A DNA stretch of 33,587 bases from Hominisplanchenecus_A murintestinalis. Lineage in GTDB: Bacteria; Bacillota; Clostridia; Lachnospirales; Lachnospiraceae. Position numbers and translations under genes: made by a program. Shown piece after piece: positions 1 to 8,487 of the stretch. The number at the start of each line of letters is the position of its first letter. Positions within the stretch are counted from its first letter, which is position 1. The stretch spans positions 1-33,587 of the forward strand of contig NZ_CALPCM010000031.1 in NCBI RefSeq assembly GCF_943193015.1, given 5' to 3'. A model generated the notes under the pieces. It was given only the letters and a program-made list of their open reading frames with translations. It was not told where the DNA came from and ran no database searches.

Positions 1-48
1 GCCGCGAGGGTCAAATACCCCGCCCCTTGGGGCGCTTCAAGTTTGATG

Positions 49-73
49 CCCCGTTGCTTGCAGCGGGGTTTTT
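49..73 (+). terminator. Rho-independent terminator of a gene left of the window
   Basis: An 8-bp GC-rich stem (CCCCGTTG at 49-56 with CAGCGGGG at 61-68, one T-G wobble) is followed by five T. A separate perfect CGCCCC/GGGGCG hairpin lies at 21-34. Together they close a transcription unit whose gene is outside the window. Confidence 0.75.
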
Positions 74-264
74 GACTAGCAGAAGGTGAAAACGTGGGTA
101 GAAAAATATTAGATAAAAGTGTTTGAAAACTTTAGATGTTACAATGAGTTAACAGAAGTAATATTTTGTTAATAAAACAGAGGGGTAATTCCATGTGTGC
201 ATATTGCACAAAATTTGACAGGTTTCAAAAAGAAGGAAGAATTATGTCAACGCTTCTCCAAAAG

Positions 265-335
265 TTATCCACAATGGAAAAGCTTGAAAATAGGGCATAT
301 TTGAGTTATGCACGGAGTTATGCACATTATCCACA
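265..335 (+). promoter_or_regulatory. Cluster of DnaA boxes
   Basis: Three perfect matches to the DnaA-box consensus TTATNCACA occur at 265-273 (TTATCCACA), 318-326 (TTATGCACA) and 327-335 (TTATCCACA), with a one-mismatch copy at 306-314 (TTATGCACG). All are on the same strand and the last three are almost contiguous. They sit in a gene-free AT-rich stretch (74-584), with an AT-rich tract directly downstream at 336-375. This is the layout of an origin or a DnaA-titration or regulatory cluster. No dnaA, dnaN, rpmH or recF is visible nearby, so the role is inferred. The short open frames in this stretch lack ribosome binding sites and do not look like genes. Confidence 0.6.
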
Positions 336-584
336 AAATTTTAATGTTTTTAACTGGTTTACATAGTATTTTTAAGGAACGTTCGTTTTGTGTAGAACTC
401 ATAAATTGGGGTTTTTGCGGAAAAAACTCAAAAAAACTATTGACATTTCAATAATCCGAATATGGTGTGGGAATTGTGGAATAAACAGGTATTATTTGAT
501 AATTTACAGATTTATGAAGAAGAAAGGTGTTTCGTGTCTTTTGAATGAGCGCATAGATTTGAAATGGGCCTGTAGAATATAAAA

Positions 585-619
585 GCCGCAGGCATGTCGT
601 TTCCAGACAGCGCTGCGGC
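585..619 (-). terminator. Terminator of the DUF1846 gene
   Basis: GCCGCAG (585-591) and CTGCGGC (613-619) form a 7-bp stem with a long loop. Read on the minus strand the stem is followed by CTTTTAT. It lies just past the minus-strand stop codon at 637. Confidence 0.55.
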
Positions 620-636
620 GTTCTTTGTGTGCCGGT

Positions 637-2115
637 TTAATGATAGAGACGTTTATTTTCGTATACGGGTTCTGCCGTCATCTGTATGCCCAGGCGTTTA
701 AACTGTTTGATATCTACAGTTGAAAGCATCGATGTGGCATGGGCTTGGCAGCCGTTTAGCTTTGGCAGCTGTTCCAGAGCTTTCTGTGCGTCTGGGTCGG
801 CGGCGGCGCTGATCGAAAGGGCGATAAGCACTTCGTCTGTGTGGAGACGCGGGTTATGGCTGCCGAGGTATTCGGTTTTCAGCCTCTGGATAGGCTCTAT
901 AGCTTCGGGAGAAATCACATGTCTCTCATCAGAAGTGCCTGCCAGTGTTTTTAAGGCGTTCAAAAGGAGTGCGGAACAGGGACCCAGGAGGTCGGAGGTT
1001 TTTCCGGTTATGATCTTTCCATCGGGAAGTTCCAGGGCGGCGGCGGTTGCACCTGTGAGGGCGGCGCGCTTTAGGGCGGCAGGAACTACCGGCCTGTCCG
1101 TAACGGCTACATGTGCCTGCTTCATAATAAGTTCGATTTTCAGGGCTTCAGAATCGGACTTTGTTCCGGCAGCCAGTTCATTCAGCGCCTGGAAATAGCG
1201 GCGTACGATTTCCTGGCGGGAAGCTTCGCAGCACGCCTCATCATCTACGATACAGTTTCCGGCCATATTTACCCCCATATCTGTGGGGGATTTATAGGGG
1301 CTTTCCCCATAAATCCGCTCAAAAATGGCAGAGAGCACGGGAAAGATTTCTACGTCGCGGTTATAATTTACCGTCACTTTTCCATAGGCTTCCAGGTGGA
1401 AAGGGTCAATCATATTGATATCGTTCAAATCGGCGGTAGCAGCCTCGTAGGCAAGGTTCACCGGGTGTTTCAGCGGGATGTTCCAGATAGGGAAAGTTTC
1501 GAATTTAGCGTATCCTGCAGGGATTCCCCGTTTGTGCTCATGGTAAAGCTGGGAAAGGCAGGTTGCCATTTTTCCGCTTCCGGGACCTGGCGCAGTGATG
1601 ACGACCAGCGGCCGTTCTGTTTCGATGTATTCATTTTTTCCGTAGCCGTTATCGCTGACAATCAGCGGAATATTAGAAGGATATCCTTCGATAGCGTAGT
1701 GCGTATATACTTTGAATCCCAGCTTCTGAAGCCGGCTCTTGAAGAGGTCTGCGCTGCTTTGCCCGGCATATTGGGTGATGACGACACTTCCCACATAAAG
1801 CCCCTTTTCCTCAAAGGAATCAATCAGGCGCAATACATCTGTGTCATAGGTAATCCCCAAATCGCCGCGGATTTTATTTTTTTCAATATCTCCGGCACTG
1901 ATGACAATGACGATTTCGGCTTGTTCGGAAAGCTGCATAAGCATCCGCAGCTTACTGTCCGGTTCGAAGCCCGGCAATACACGGGAAGCGTGGAAGTCAT
2001 CAAAAAGTTTTCCGCCGAACTCCAGGTACAGCTTGTTCCCAAACTGGCCAATACGCTCGCGGATGTGTTCAGACTGCATGGTAAGGTATTTCTCGTTGTC
2101 AAATCCTATTTTCAT
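637..2115 (-). CDS. DUF1846 family protein
   Basis: This 492-residue protein matches the DUF1846 family in length and in its opening residues (MKIGFDNEKY) and overall pattern. The family is widespread in Firmicutes and its biochemical role is not established. A glycine-rich GPGSGK segment at residues 177-182, after the hydrophobic strand LVVITAP, looks like a nucleotide-binding loop. The protein appears soluble, with no signal peptide. The start is supported by CAGGAG about 8 bases before the ATG. It is transcribed away from ftsH from its own promoter and ends in its own terminator, so it is monocistronic. Family assignment is fairly secure; no reaction can be given. Confidence 0.85.
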   Translation of the reverse strand: MKIGFDNEKYLTMQSEHIRERIGQFGNKLYLEFGGKLFDDFHASRVLPGFEPDSKLRMLMQLSEQAEIVIVISAGDIEKNKIRGDLGITYDTDVLRLIDSFEEKGLYVGSVVITQYAGQSSADLFKSRLQKLGFKVYTHYAIEGYPSNIPLIVSDNGYGKNEYIETERPLVVITAPGPGSGKMATCLSQLYHEHKRGIPAGYAKFETFPIWNIPLKHPVNLAYEAATADLNDINMIDPFHLEAYGKVTVNYNRDVEIFPVLSAIFERIYGESPYKSPTDMGVNMAGNCIVDDEACCEASRQEIVRRYFQALNELAAGTKSDSEALKIELIMKQAHVAVTDRPVVPAALKRAALTGATAAALELPDGKIITGKTSDLLGPCSALLLNALKTLAGTSDERHVISPEAIEPIQRLKTEYLGSHNPRLHTDEVLIALSISAAADPDAQKALEQLPKLNGCQAHATSMLSTVDIKQFKRLGIQMTAEPVYENKRLYH

Positions 2116-2149
2116 TGGTCATTCTCCTGTTCAGTATTTCGTTAATAAA

Positions 2150-2178
2150 AGTATACTATAAAAAAGGAGAGTTGTAAA
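2150..2178 (-). promoter_or_regulatory. Promoter of the DUF1846 gene
   Basis: On the minus strand a -35 TTTACA (plus 2173-2178) and -10 TATACT (plus 2150-2155) are separated by 17 bases, upstream of the ribosome binding site of the DUF1846 gene. Confidence 0.6.
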
Positions 2179-2242
2179 AACCCTTTTCGACAGTATTTTA
2201 GAAAACATTTAGATTTGTGAGGTTTTTTTCACAAACTCTGTA

Positions 2243-2271
2243 TTGATTTCTATGGGAAGTATCTTTATAAT
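2243..2271 (+). promoter_or_regulatory. Promoter of ftsH
   Basis: TTGATT (2243-2248), a 17-base spacer and a perfect TATAAT (2266-2271) precede ftsH by 28 bases. A short inverted repeat, TTTGTG (2214-2219) with CACAAA (2230-2235), lies just upstream and could be an operator. It does not match a CtsR or HrcA site. Confidence 0.65.
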
Positions 2272-2299
2272 AGATGAGAATGAGAATTAGGAGGTAGAA

Positions 2300-4222
2300 A
2301 TGGATAATAATCAGACGCCAGGAAATGGGAATGGCTCTCAGGGAGGCTCCCAGAACGATCCTAAAAATGGCAAGACACCAAAAAATGGACAGAATATTGT
2401 TATTTTTCTGGTTGTATCTCTCGTCGCATTGATTGTAATCAATCTTTTTAACACAATGCTGAAAGATTCTACGGAGACGAGGATTACGTATAATCAATTC
2501 ATGAAAATGGTAGATGAGGGGAAGGTTGAAAAAGTAACTGTCACAAACAATGAAATTACTATCGTGCCGAAAGAACAGCCGTTCCGAGGGATTGAATTCA
2601 GCTACAAGACCGGGCGCATGGATGATGAAAACCTGACTCAGAAACTTCTGGAGGCAGAGATTCCCTGTGAATATAAGGTTCCGGATACAACGAACGTGGT
2701 GCTGTTTAATATTTTGGCAACTCTGGTTCCTCTTATCTTTGTATGGCTGCTGCTCTGGTTCTTTATGAGGAAAATGTCAAAGGGCGGCGGCGTCATGGGC
2801 GTAGGGCGGAATAAGGCCAGGGTATATGCCCAGAAAGAAACAGGCGTGACTTTTAAGGATGTGGCCGGGCAGGATGAGGCAAAGGAATCCCTGCAGGAAG
2901 TGGTGGATTTCCTTGAAAATCCCGGACGCTATTCAAAAATCGGGGCGAAGCTTCCCAAAGGCGCGCTGCTGGTGGGACCTCCGGGTACAGGAAAAACTTT
3001 GCTGGCCAAAGCGGTAGCGGGAGAAGCGCATGCGCCGTTCTTCTCACTTTCAGGTTCTGATTTTGTGGAAATGTTCGTGGGCGTGGGCGCTTCCCGTGTA
3101 CGTGAGCTTTTTGAGGAAGCAAAGAAGAATGCACCGTGTATTATTTTTATTGATGAGGTGGATGCCATTGGCAAGAGCCGTGACAGCCGTTATGGCGGAG
3201 GGAACGATGAGAGGGAGCAGACGCTGAATCAGCTTCTGGCTGAGATGGACGGTTTTGACAGCGGTTCCGGGCTTTTGATTCTGGCAGCGACAAACCGCCC
3301 GGAGGTTTTAGACCCGGCTCTTTTGCGTCCGGGACGCTTTGACAGGCGGATTATCGTGGAGAAGCCGGATTTGAAAGGGCGTGTGGATACGCTGAAGGTA
3401 CATTGCAAGGATGTGAAGCTGGATGAAACAGTAGATTTAGATGCGATTGCGCTGGCGACATCGGGGGCAGTGGGGTCTGATTTGGCGAACATGGTGAATG
3501 AGGCGGCTATTCTGGCAGTGAAGCAGGGCAGGGAAGTGGTTTGCCAGAAAGATTTGTTTGACGCTGTGGAGCTGGTGCTGGTAGGTAAGGAAAAGAAAAA
3601 CAAGATTTTGAGTACCGAGGAGAGGAAGATTGTTTCTTATCATGAGGTGGGCCATGCGCTGGTAAGCGCCTTGCAGAAGGATGCGGAGCCGGTACAGAAG
3701 ATTACGATTGTGCCCCGTACGATGGGAACGCTGGGCTACGTGCTGAATGTTCCGGAGGAGGAAAAGCATCTTCAGACAGAAGCGGAGCTCCGTGCAGAAC
3801 TGGTGACTTTTACCGCAGGCCGTGCAGCAGAGGAGATTGTCTTTGGTTCTGTGACGACAGGCGCCGCGAACGATATAGAGAAAGCAACAAAGATTGCCCG
3901 TTCTATGATTACACGCTTTGGCATGTCTGAGAAATTTGGAATGGTAGGATTAGAATCAGTGGCGGGTGAATATTTAGATAACCGCCTGGTGTTAAACTGC
4001 AGTGAAGTGACGGAAGCAGAAGTAGATAAAGAAGTCATGAAACTTATAAAAGAGTCATATGAAAAGGCGAAGAAGCTTCTGCAGGAGCATAAGGATACAA
4101 TGGATAAGATTGCGGCGTTCCTGATAGAAAAGGAAACGATTACAGGCAAACAGTTTATGGAAATTTTTCATCAGGCAGAAGGAACAGTCAGCCTGGACAA
4201 AGAGGCTGCGGCTGAAAGCTGA
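2300..4222 (+). CDS. ftsH: ATP-dependent zinc metalloprotease FtsH
   Basis: FtsH is a membrane-anchored hexameric AAA+ protease that extracts and degrades membrane and unstable cytosolic proteins. The 640-residue protein has the full family layout. There is a transmembrane segment near residues 33-51, a short extracytoplasmic domain and a second segment near 131-157. The AAA module follows, with Walker A GPPGTGKT (226-233), Walker B IIFIDEVDAIG and the second region of homology ATNRPEVLDPALLRPGRFDR. The M41 protease has the zinc motif HEVGH at 448-452. GGAGG precedes the ATG at a normal distance. The N-terminus begins with a Gln/Asn/Gly-rich stretch. It leads a probable operon with the HD gene and uvrC. 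Confidence 0.97.
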   Translation: MDNNQTPGNGNGSQGGSQNDPKNGKTPKNGQNIVIFLVVSLVALIVINLFNTMLKDSTETRITYNQFMKMVDEGKVEKVTVTNNEITIVPKEQPFRGIEFSYKTGRMDDENLTQKLLEAEIPCEYKVPDTTNVVLFNILATLVPLIFVWLLLWFFMRKMSKGGGVMGVGRNKARVYAQKETGVTFKDVAGQDEAKESLQEVVDFLENPGRYSKIGAKLPKGALLVGPPGTGKTLLAKAVAGEAHAPFFSLSGSDFVEMFVGVGASRVRELFEEAKKNAPCIIFIDEVDAIGKSRDSRYGGGNDEREQTLNQLLAEMDGFDSGSGLLILAATNRPEVLDPALLRPGRFDRRIIVEKPDLKGRVDTLKVHCKDVKLDETVDLDAIALATSGAVGSDLANMVNEAAILAVKQGREVVCQKDLFDAVELVLVGKEKKNKILSTEERKIVSYHEVGHALVSALQKDAEPVQKITIVPRTMGTLGYVLNVPEEEKHLQTEAELRAELVTFTAGRAAEEIVFGSVTTGAANDIEKATKIARSMITRFGMSEKFGMVGLESVAGEYLDNRLVLNCSEVTEAEVDKEVMKLIKESYEKAKKLLQEHKDTMDKIAAFLIEKETITGKQFMEIFHQAEGTVSLDKEAAAES

Positions 4223-4288
4223 GACAGGAACTAGCATTGCGGACAGCCCAGATATGGCGCGGCTGTTCGAGAAGTCAGGAGGGCTATC

Positions 4289-4825
4289 GTGGGGAAAAGA
4301 TTTTTCAGAAGCATAGAAGAGAGAATGGCGGCCAGGGAAGCGTTTGAGGAAAAGTTTGCCGCTGTTTTACAAAAGATGGCAGAGGAGTCTTCGCTGTTGA
4401 AGATGGAAGATTTTACACAGCATGGAAATACGAGTACGCTGCTTCACTGTATTGCGGTTTCTTATTTTAGCTGCCTTTTGGCAGAAAAGCTTCATATAGC
4501 TTATCACAGGCGGGAGTTGCTGAGAGGCGCGCTGCTGCATGACTATTTTCTGTATGATTGGCATGAGAAAAATAAGTATCACAGATGGCATGGTTTTACC
4601 CATGCAGGACGTGCGCTCCGAAATGCCAGAAAGGATTTCAGGCTTTCTGAGAGGGAACAGGATATTATTGCGAAACATATGTTTCCACTGAACTTAGCAT
4701 TGCCCCGTTATCGGGAGTCCGTGCTGGTATGTTTGGTGGATAAATGGTGTTCTACCTATGAAGTGTTCAGCCGCAGCCCTTATGAGGAGCTTCGGGTGAA
4801 GTTCCTTCCTCTGGCAGCTATGTAG
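4289..4825 (+). CDS. HD-domain phosphohydrolase-like protein
   Basis: This 178-residue soluble protein has the HD-superfamily metal-ligand pattern: H53, the H84-D85 doublet in LLHDYF, further histidines at 105 and 130, and D151. HD proteins are metal-dependent phosphohydrolases acting on nucleotides or phosphoesters; the substrate here is unknown. It starts with GTG at 4289, preceded by AGGAGGG five bases upstream, and there is no better ATG. It sits 66 bases after ftsH and 52 before uvrC on the same strand, so it is probably co-transcribed. Whether it shares a pathway with either neighbour is not visible. Confidence 0.8.
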   Translation: MGKRFFRSIEERMAAREAFEEKFAAVLQKMAEESSLLKMEDFTQHGNTSTLLHCIAVSYFSCLLAEKLHIAYHRRELLRGALLHDYFLYDWHEKNKYHRWHGFTHAGRALRNARKDFRLSEREQDIIAKHMFPLNLALPRYRESVLVCLVDKWCSTYEVFSRSPYEELRVKFLPLAAM

Positions 4826-4877
4826 AGGGAGATTTGGAAGGATAAAACGGGAACTTATGTAAAGGAGCGGCTGCAGA

Positions 4878-6779
4878 TTGTTTGATATTCAGGAAGAATT
4901 AAAGAAACTCCCCGGGAAACCGGGGGTTTATATTATGCATGATGATAGGGACGCCATTATTTATGTGGGAAAGGCTATCAGCTTAAAGAACCGTGTCCGG
5001 CAGTATTTTCAGAGCAGCCGGAATAAAGGCGCGAAAATCGAGCAGATGGTGTCACGGATTTCCAGATTTGAATATATTGTCACGGATTCAGAGCTGGAAG
5101 CATTAGTTTTAGAGTGTAATTTAATTAAGGAGCATAGGCCGAAATACAATACTATGCTTACAGATGATAAGACCTATCCGTTTATCAAAGTGACTACATC
5201 AGAGGATTATCCGCGGGTGCTTTTTTCACGTTCCATGAAAAAGGATAAGAATAAGTATTACGGACCTTATACCAGCGCAGGAGCGGTGAACAATACGATT
5301 GATTTGATTCATAAAATCTACAAAATCCGCACGTGCAGCCGAAAGCTGCCGCGGGATATCGGAAATGAAAGACCTTGTTTAAATTATCACATTAAACAGT
5401 GCAATGCGCCTTGTCAGGGCTATATCAGCCGTGAAGATTACCGTAAATCTGTAGATGAAGTTCTGGGTTTTTTGAATGGAAATTATAGCCCGGTAGTAAA
5501 GATGTTGGAGCGGAGGATGAATGAAGCGGCAGAACAGATGGACTTTGAGGCGGCAATTGAGCAGCGGGAGCTTTTAAAAAGTGTAAAGATGATTGCCCAG
5601 AAACAAAAGATTACCAACAGTGACGGGGAGGATAAGGATATTATTGCGCTGGCGGTTCAGGAAAGTGATGCGGTGGTACAAATGTTCTTTATCCGCGGAG
5701 GCAGGATGATTGGGCGGGATCATTTTTACCTGCGGGTGGCTCCGCAGGATAGTGCGGGAGCAATTTTGTCCAGCTTTGTAAAACAGTTTTATACGGGTAC
5801 ACCATTTATTCCCAGAGAAATCATGCTTCCCCAGGAGATTGAGGACAGCGCCGTGGTAGAGGAATGGCTCGGCGGGAAACGGGGAGGAAGGGTGTATATC
5901 CGGGTTCCGAAAAAAGGGACGAAGGAAAAATTGGTGGAATTGGCCGCGAAAAATGCGGAGATTGTTTTAGAGCAGGATAAAGACAGGATGAAACGGGAAG
6001 AAGGCCGTACGATCGGGGCAATGAAAGAGATTGCATCGCTTTTGGGAATAGAAAATATATCTCGGGTAGAGGCTTATGATATTTCAAATATCAGCGGGTT
6101 TGAAGCGGTAGGTTCTATGATAGTTTATGAGCGGGGGAAACCGAAGCGCAGCGATTACCGGAAATTCAAGATTCAATCGGTTGTTGGTCCAGATGATTAT
6201 GCAAGCATGAATGAAGTGCTTACCAGAAGGTTTGAGCATGGTTTAAGGGAACAAAAAGAGCTGGAGGAAAAGCAGGTGGCAGATAGTTTCGGAAGTTTCA
6301 GCGTGTTTCCGGATTTAATCATGATGGATGGCGGAAAAGGGCAGGTGAATATTGCGCTTCAGGTACTGGAGCGCCTGAAGCTTGACATTCCGGTGTGCGG
6401 CATGGTGAAAGATGATAACCACAGGACAAGAGGGCTTTATTTCCGAAATGAAGAAATTCCTATCGATAAATCTTCTGAGGGATTCCGGCTTATCACGCGG
6501 ATTCAGGATGAGGCACACCGTTTTGCGATTGAGTACCATCGTTCACTGAGAAGCAAAGGGCAGGTTCATTCTATTTTGGATGATATTCCGGGTATCGGGC
6601 CGGCCAGACGGAAGTCTCTGATGCGCACGTTCCAGTCTTTGGACGCGATAAAAGCGGCGAGTCTCGAAGAATTGGCGAATGCTCCGGCCATGAATGAAGC
6701 CAGCGCACGGAAAGTGAAGGAGTTTTTTGCGGCGTCCGACTCACAGGCGAAAGATGCCACGGTTCTGCCGGAAAGCTGA
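4878..6779 (+). CDS. uvrC: Excinuclease ABC subunit C
   Basis: UvrC makes the dual incisions in nucleotide excision repair after damage recognition by UvrA and UvrB. The 633 residues follow the family order: GIY-YIG nuclease (PGVYIMHDD ... IIYVGKAISLKNRVRQYF) at the N-terminus, a UVR/UvrB-binding segment (EAAEQMDFEAAIEQRELL) near residue 215, the RNase H-like nuclease domain in the middle (VEAYDISNISG, MMDGGKGQVN), and a C-terminal helix-hairpin-helix pair (DDIPGIGPARRKSLM). Translation begins at TTG, preceded by AAAGGAG about 10 bases upstream; the first residues (FDIQEELKKLPGKPGVY) match UvrC N-termini, which supports this start. No SOS box is seen upstream. Confidence 0.96.
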   Translation: MFDIQEELKKLPGKPGVYIMHDDRDAIIYVGKAISLKNRVRQYFQSSRNKGAKIEQMVSRISRFEYIVTDSELEALVLECNLIKEHRPKYNTMLTDDKTYPFIKVTTSEDYPRVLFSRSMKKDKNKYYGPYTSAGAVNNTIDLIHKIYKIRTCSRKLPRDIGNERPCLNYHIKQCNAPCQGYISREDYRKSVDEVLGFLNGNYSPVVKMLERRMNEAAEQMDFEAAIEQRELLKSVKMIAQKQKITNSDGEDKDIIALAVQESDAVVQMFFIRGGRMIGRDHFYLRVAPQDSAGAILSSFVKQFYTGTPFIPREIMLPQEIEDSAVVEEWLGGKRGGRVYIRVPKKGTKEKLVELAAKNAEIVLEQDKDRMKREEGRTIGAMKEIASLLGIENISRVEAYDISNISGFEAVGSMIVYERGKPKRSDYRKFKIQSVVGPDDYASMNEVLTRRFEHGLREQKELEEKQVADSFGSFSVFPDLIMMDGGKGQVNIALQVLERLKLDIPVCGMVKDDNHRTRGLYFRNEEIPIDKSSEGFRLITRIQDEAHRFAIEYHRSLRSKGQVHSILDDIPGIGPARRKSLMRTFQSLDAIKAASLEELANAPAMNEASARKVKEFFAASDSQAKDATVLPES

Positions 6780-6809
6780 GTCCATTGCACTTTGTAAGGG
6801 AGTGGCTGC

Positions 6810-6968
6810 AAGATTTGGTAACAGCTCAGCCCAGGTACTTTGCACCTGCTGCAAAGTCTGTGAGAATGCGTAAATTCAGCCAGAGAATCCAGCCCTTTGC
6901 GAAAGCAAACTTTAAATGGGCTGGATTCCGTAACAGTGAAGCCGAAGGCTGAACTGTTACAAGATTTG
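6810..6968. mobile_element. MITE-like element with 8-bp target duplication
   Basis: A 143-bp non-coding segment (6818-6960) ends in 14-bp inverted repeats with one mismatch (GTAACAGCTCAGCC at 6818-6831, GGCTGAACTGTTAC at 6947-6960). It is bracketed by perfect 8-bp direct repeats AAGATTTG (6810-6817 and 6961-6968). Inside are more palindromes: CTTTGCA/TGCAAAG (6838-6844, 6850-6856), GAATCCAGCCC/GGGCTGGATTC (6885-6895, 6918-6928), and a hairpin GTAACAGT/ACTGTTAC (6930-6937, 6953-6960) that shares its right arm with the terminal repeat. It could be a MITE mobilized in trans by an IS that makes 8-bp duplications, or a REP-like element. No transposase lies nearby. Confidence 0.6.
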
Positions 6969-6988
6969 TGACAAAAATAAAAAAAATT

Positions 6989-7017
6989 TTGCCTTATTGC
7001 TGTAAATGGTATATAAT
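6989..7017 (+). promoter_or_regulatory. Promoter of the SEC-C gene
   Basis: TTGCCT (6989-6994), 17 bases and TATAAT (7012-7017). The resulting leader of about 70 bases contains a GGAAGCC/GGCTTCC hairpin shortly before the ribosome binding site. Confidence 0.65.
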
Positions 7018-7094
7018 AGGGCGTGTGTCTAAAAACTATCAGGGAAGCCGGGGCTTCCTACAGAATTCATTATGGGACAAAGGATGGTAAAGAA

Positions 7095-7601
7095 ATGGGA
7101 TTATTACAGGAATGGAGAGAGAAAGCATACTCTCAGACAACAGATAAGAAGATACTGCAGAAATTCTGGTCAGAGTACTTTTTAATCGAAAAAGGGGTTT
7201 ACGAACAGCTTCTTACAAATCCGGACGAAGTAGTGAAGGGAACCGTGAAAGAGCTGGCAGAGAAATACAATCTGGACTTGATGATAATGGTAGGATTCCT
7301 TGACGGCATCGACGACAGCCTGAAAGTTCCGAATCCGATAGAGGAATTGAGTGAGGATACGGTAGTAAGCCTTGAGTTTGACAAAGAGAAGCTATATAAG
7401 AATATGGTCGATGCGAAGGCGGACTGGCTGTATGAACTTCCTATGTGGGATGAGATTTTTGATGAAGAGAAAAAGAAAGCACTGTATAAAGAGGCGAAAA
7501 AGGCAAATACAGTTGTAAAAGGAAAGAAGATTGGAAGAAATGACCCGTGTCCGTGCGGAAGCGGGAAAAAATATAAGTTCTGCTGTGGCAGGAACGCGTA
7601 A
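7095..7601 (+). CDS. SEC-C zinc-motif protein
   Basis: The protein of 168 residues ends in a SEC-C metal-binding motif (GRNDPCPCGSGKKYKFCC), the zinc ligand known from the SecA C-terminus and many small proteins. The N-terminal ~140 residues are acidic and helical and I do not recognise a further domain. The ATG at 7095 is preferred over the in-frame GTG at 7023, because AAAGGAT lies 8 bases before it and the promoter -10 box ends only at 7017. A role in ribosome or protein interaction is possible but not shown. It is expressed from its own promoter. Confidence 0.8.
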   Translation: MGLLQEWREKAYSQTTDKKILQKFWSEYFLIEKGVYEQLLTNPDEVVKGTVKELAEKYNLDLMIMVGFLDGIDDSLKVPNPIEELSEDTVVSLEFDKEKLYKNMVDAKADWLYELPMWDEIFDEEKKKALYKEAKKANTVVKGKKIGRNDPCPCGSGKKYKFCCGRNA

Positions 7602-7610
7602 ATAACGGAG

Positions 7611-7633
7611 GGGGGCTGTGTGAGGCAGCTCCC
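7611..7633 (+). terminator. Hairpin after the SEC-C gene
   Basis: GGGGGCTG (7611-7618) and CAGCTCCC (7626-7633) form an 8-bp stem with one G-U pair, followed by a T-rich stretch (CTTCGGTTCTTTT). It is probably a weak terminator or processing site before the ydcF-type gene. Confidence 0.4.
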
Positions 7634-7674
7634 TTCGGTTCTTTTCTATTCAGGTTTTACAAAGGAGGTACGGT

Positions 7675-8436
7675 ATGGAACTTTTATGTCTGGTTCTGGG
7701 TGTTATCTGTCTGGGCTATTACGCTTTGATGGCAGCGGTGGGAATGGATTTTTCTTTTATATGGCTGGCCGGGGGCATTGTGCTGTTTGGGGGCGGGCTA
7801 TGGATGAAATTTGCAAAAGTCCGGGGGCTTCATATTCCGGGAATGGTGAAGGCGGCGGGGATTGTGTTAGCAGGGGTAGGATTGCTGATTTTTTTTGTAC
7901 TGGAGGGGCTCATTATCTCAAAGATGGGGGCTAAGGGAGAAAAAGGCTTAGATTATGTTATTGTGCTAGGGGCACAGGTGCGTGGAGACGTGCCGAGTAA
8001 GGCGCTTATGAGGCGTATCCAAAAAGCGGAAGAATACCTGAAAGAAAATCCCGGGACAATTGCAGTTCTTTCCGGAGGTAAGGGCAGTGGAGAGAATATT
8101 TCGGAGGCACAGGCAATGTATGACTGTCTCGTGGAAGCAGGAATTGAGGAAGAACGTTTGATAAAAGAGGATAAGTCTACCAGTACGGTAGAGAATTTGG
8201 AGTTCAGCGCGGCGCTAGTTGGAAAAGGGGGGAGAATTGGAATTATTTCTCAGAATTTTCATATCTACCGGGCGTTGAAGCTGGCAGAACATCAGGGATA
8301 TCAGGATGTGTATGGCATTGCGGCATCATCTGAGCCGATTTATCAGCCGCATTTTATGGTTCGGGAAGCTTTTGCGATTATGAAAGAAAAGTTAACGGGA
8401 AATATAGAATGGTTTGGCCATGTGCGCCAGATTTAG
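7675..8436 (+). CDS. YdcF/SanA-type DUF218 membrane protein
   Basis: This 253-residue protein has three hydrophobic N-terminal segments (roughly residues 2-22, 26-43 and 60-83). A DUF218 domain follows, marked by DYVIVLGAQV, AVLSGGKGSGENISEA and STSTVENLEFS. DUF218 proteins include ElyC, SanA and YdcF, which are linked to envelope precursor metabolism in E. coli; the exact reaction is unclear. The ATG is preceded by a strong AGGAGG. The gene follows the SEC-C gene and precedes the DUF436 gene at short distance, so the three may be partly co-transcribed. Confidence 0.85.
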   Translation: MELLCLVLGVICLGYYALMAAVGMDFSFIWLAGGIVLFGGGLWMKFAKVRGLHIPGMVKAAGIVLAGVGLLIFFVLEGLIISKMGAKGEKGLDYVIVLGAQVRGDVPSKALMRRIQKAEEYLKENPGTIAVLSGGKGSGENISEAQAMYDCLVEAGIEEERLIKEDKSTSTVENLEFSAALVGKGGRIGIISQNFHIYRALKLAEHQGYQDVYGIAASSEPIYQPHFMVREAFAIMKEKLTGNIEWFGHVRQI

Positions 8437-8487
8437 AGAATATAAAGTTGGAATGTATATGCAAAGATGAAGCGGGAGGGTGTGCAT

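Noticed and set aside
377..384. GAACGTTC as a LexA (SOS) box
   Set aside because: Firmicute LexA sites have four bases between GAAC and GTTC; here the halves touch, and no gene follows closely.
166..582. Two short open frames (166-366, 388-582)
   Set aside because: No ribosome binding site, low-complexity translation and overlap with the DnaA-box cluster.
1111..2145. Long plus-strand open frame of 344 codons
   Set aside because: It is antisense to the DUF1846 gene, which has a promoter, a ribosome binding site and a family match.
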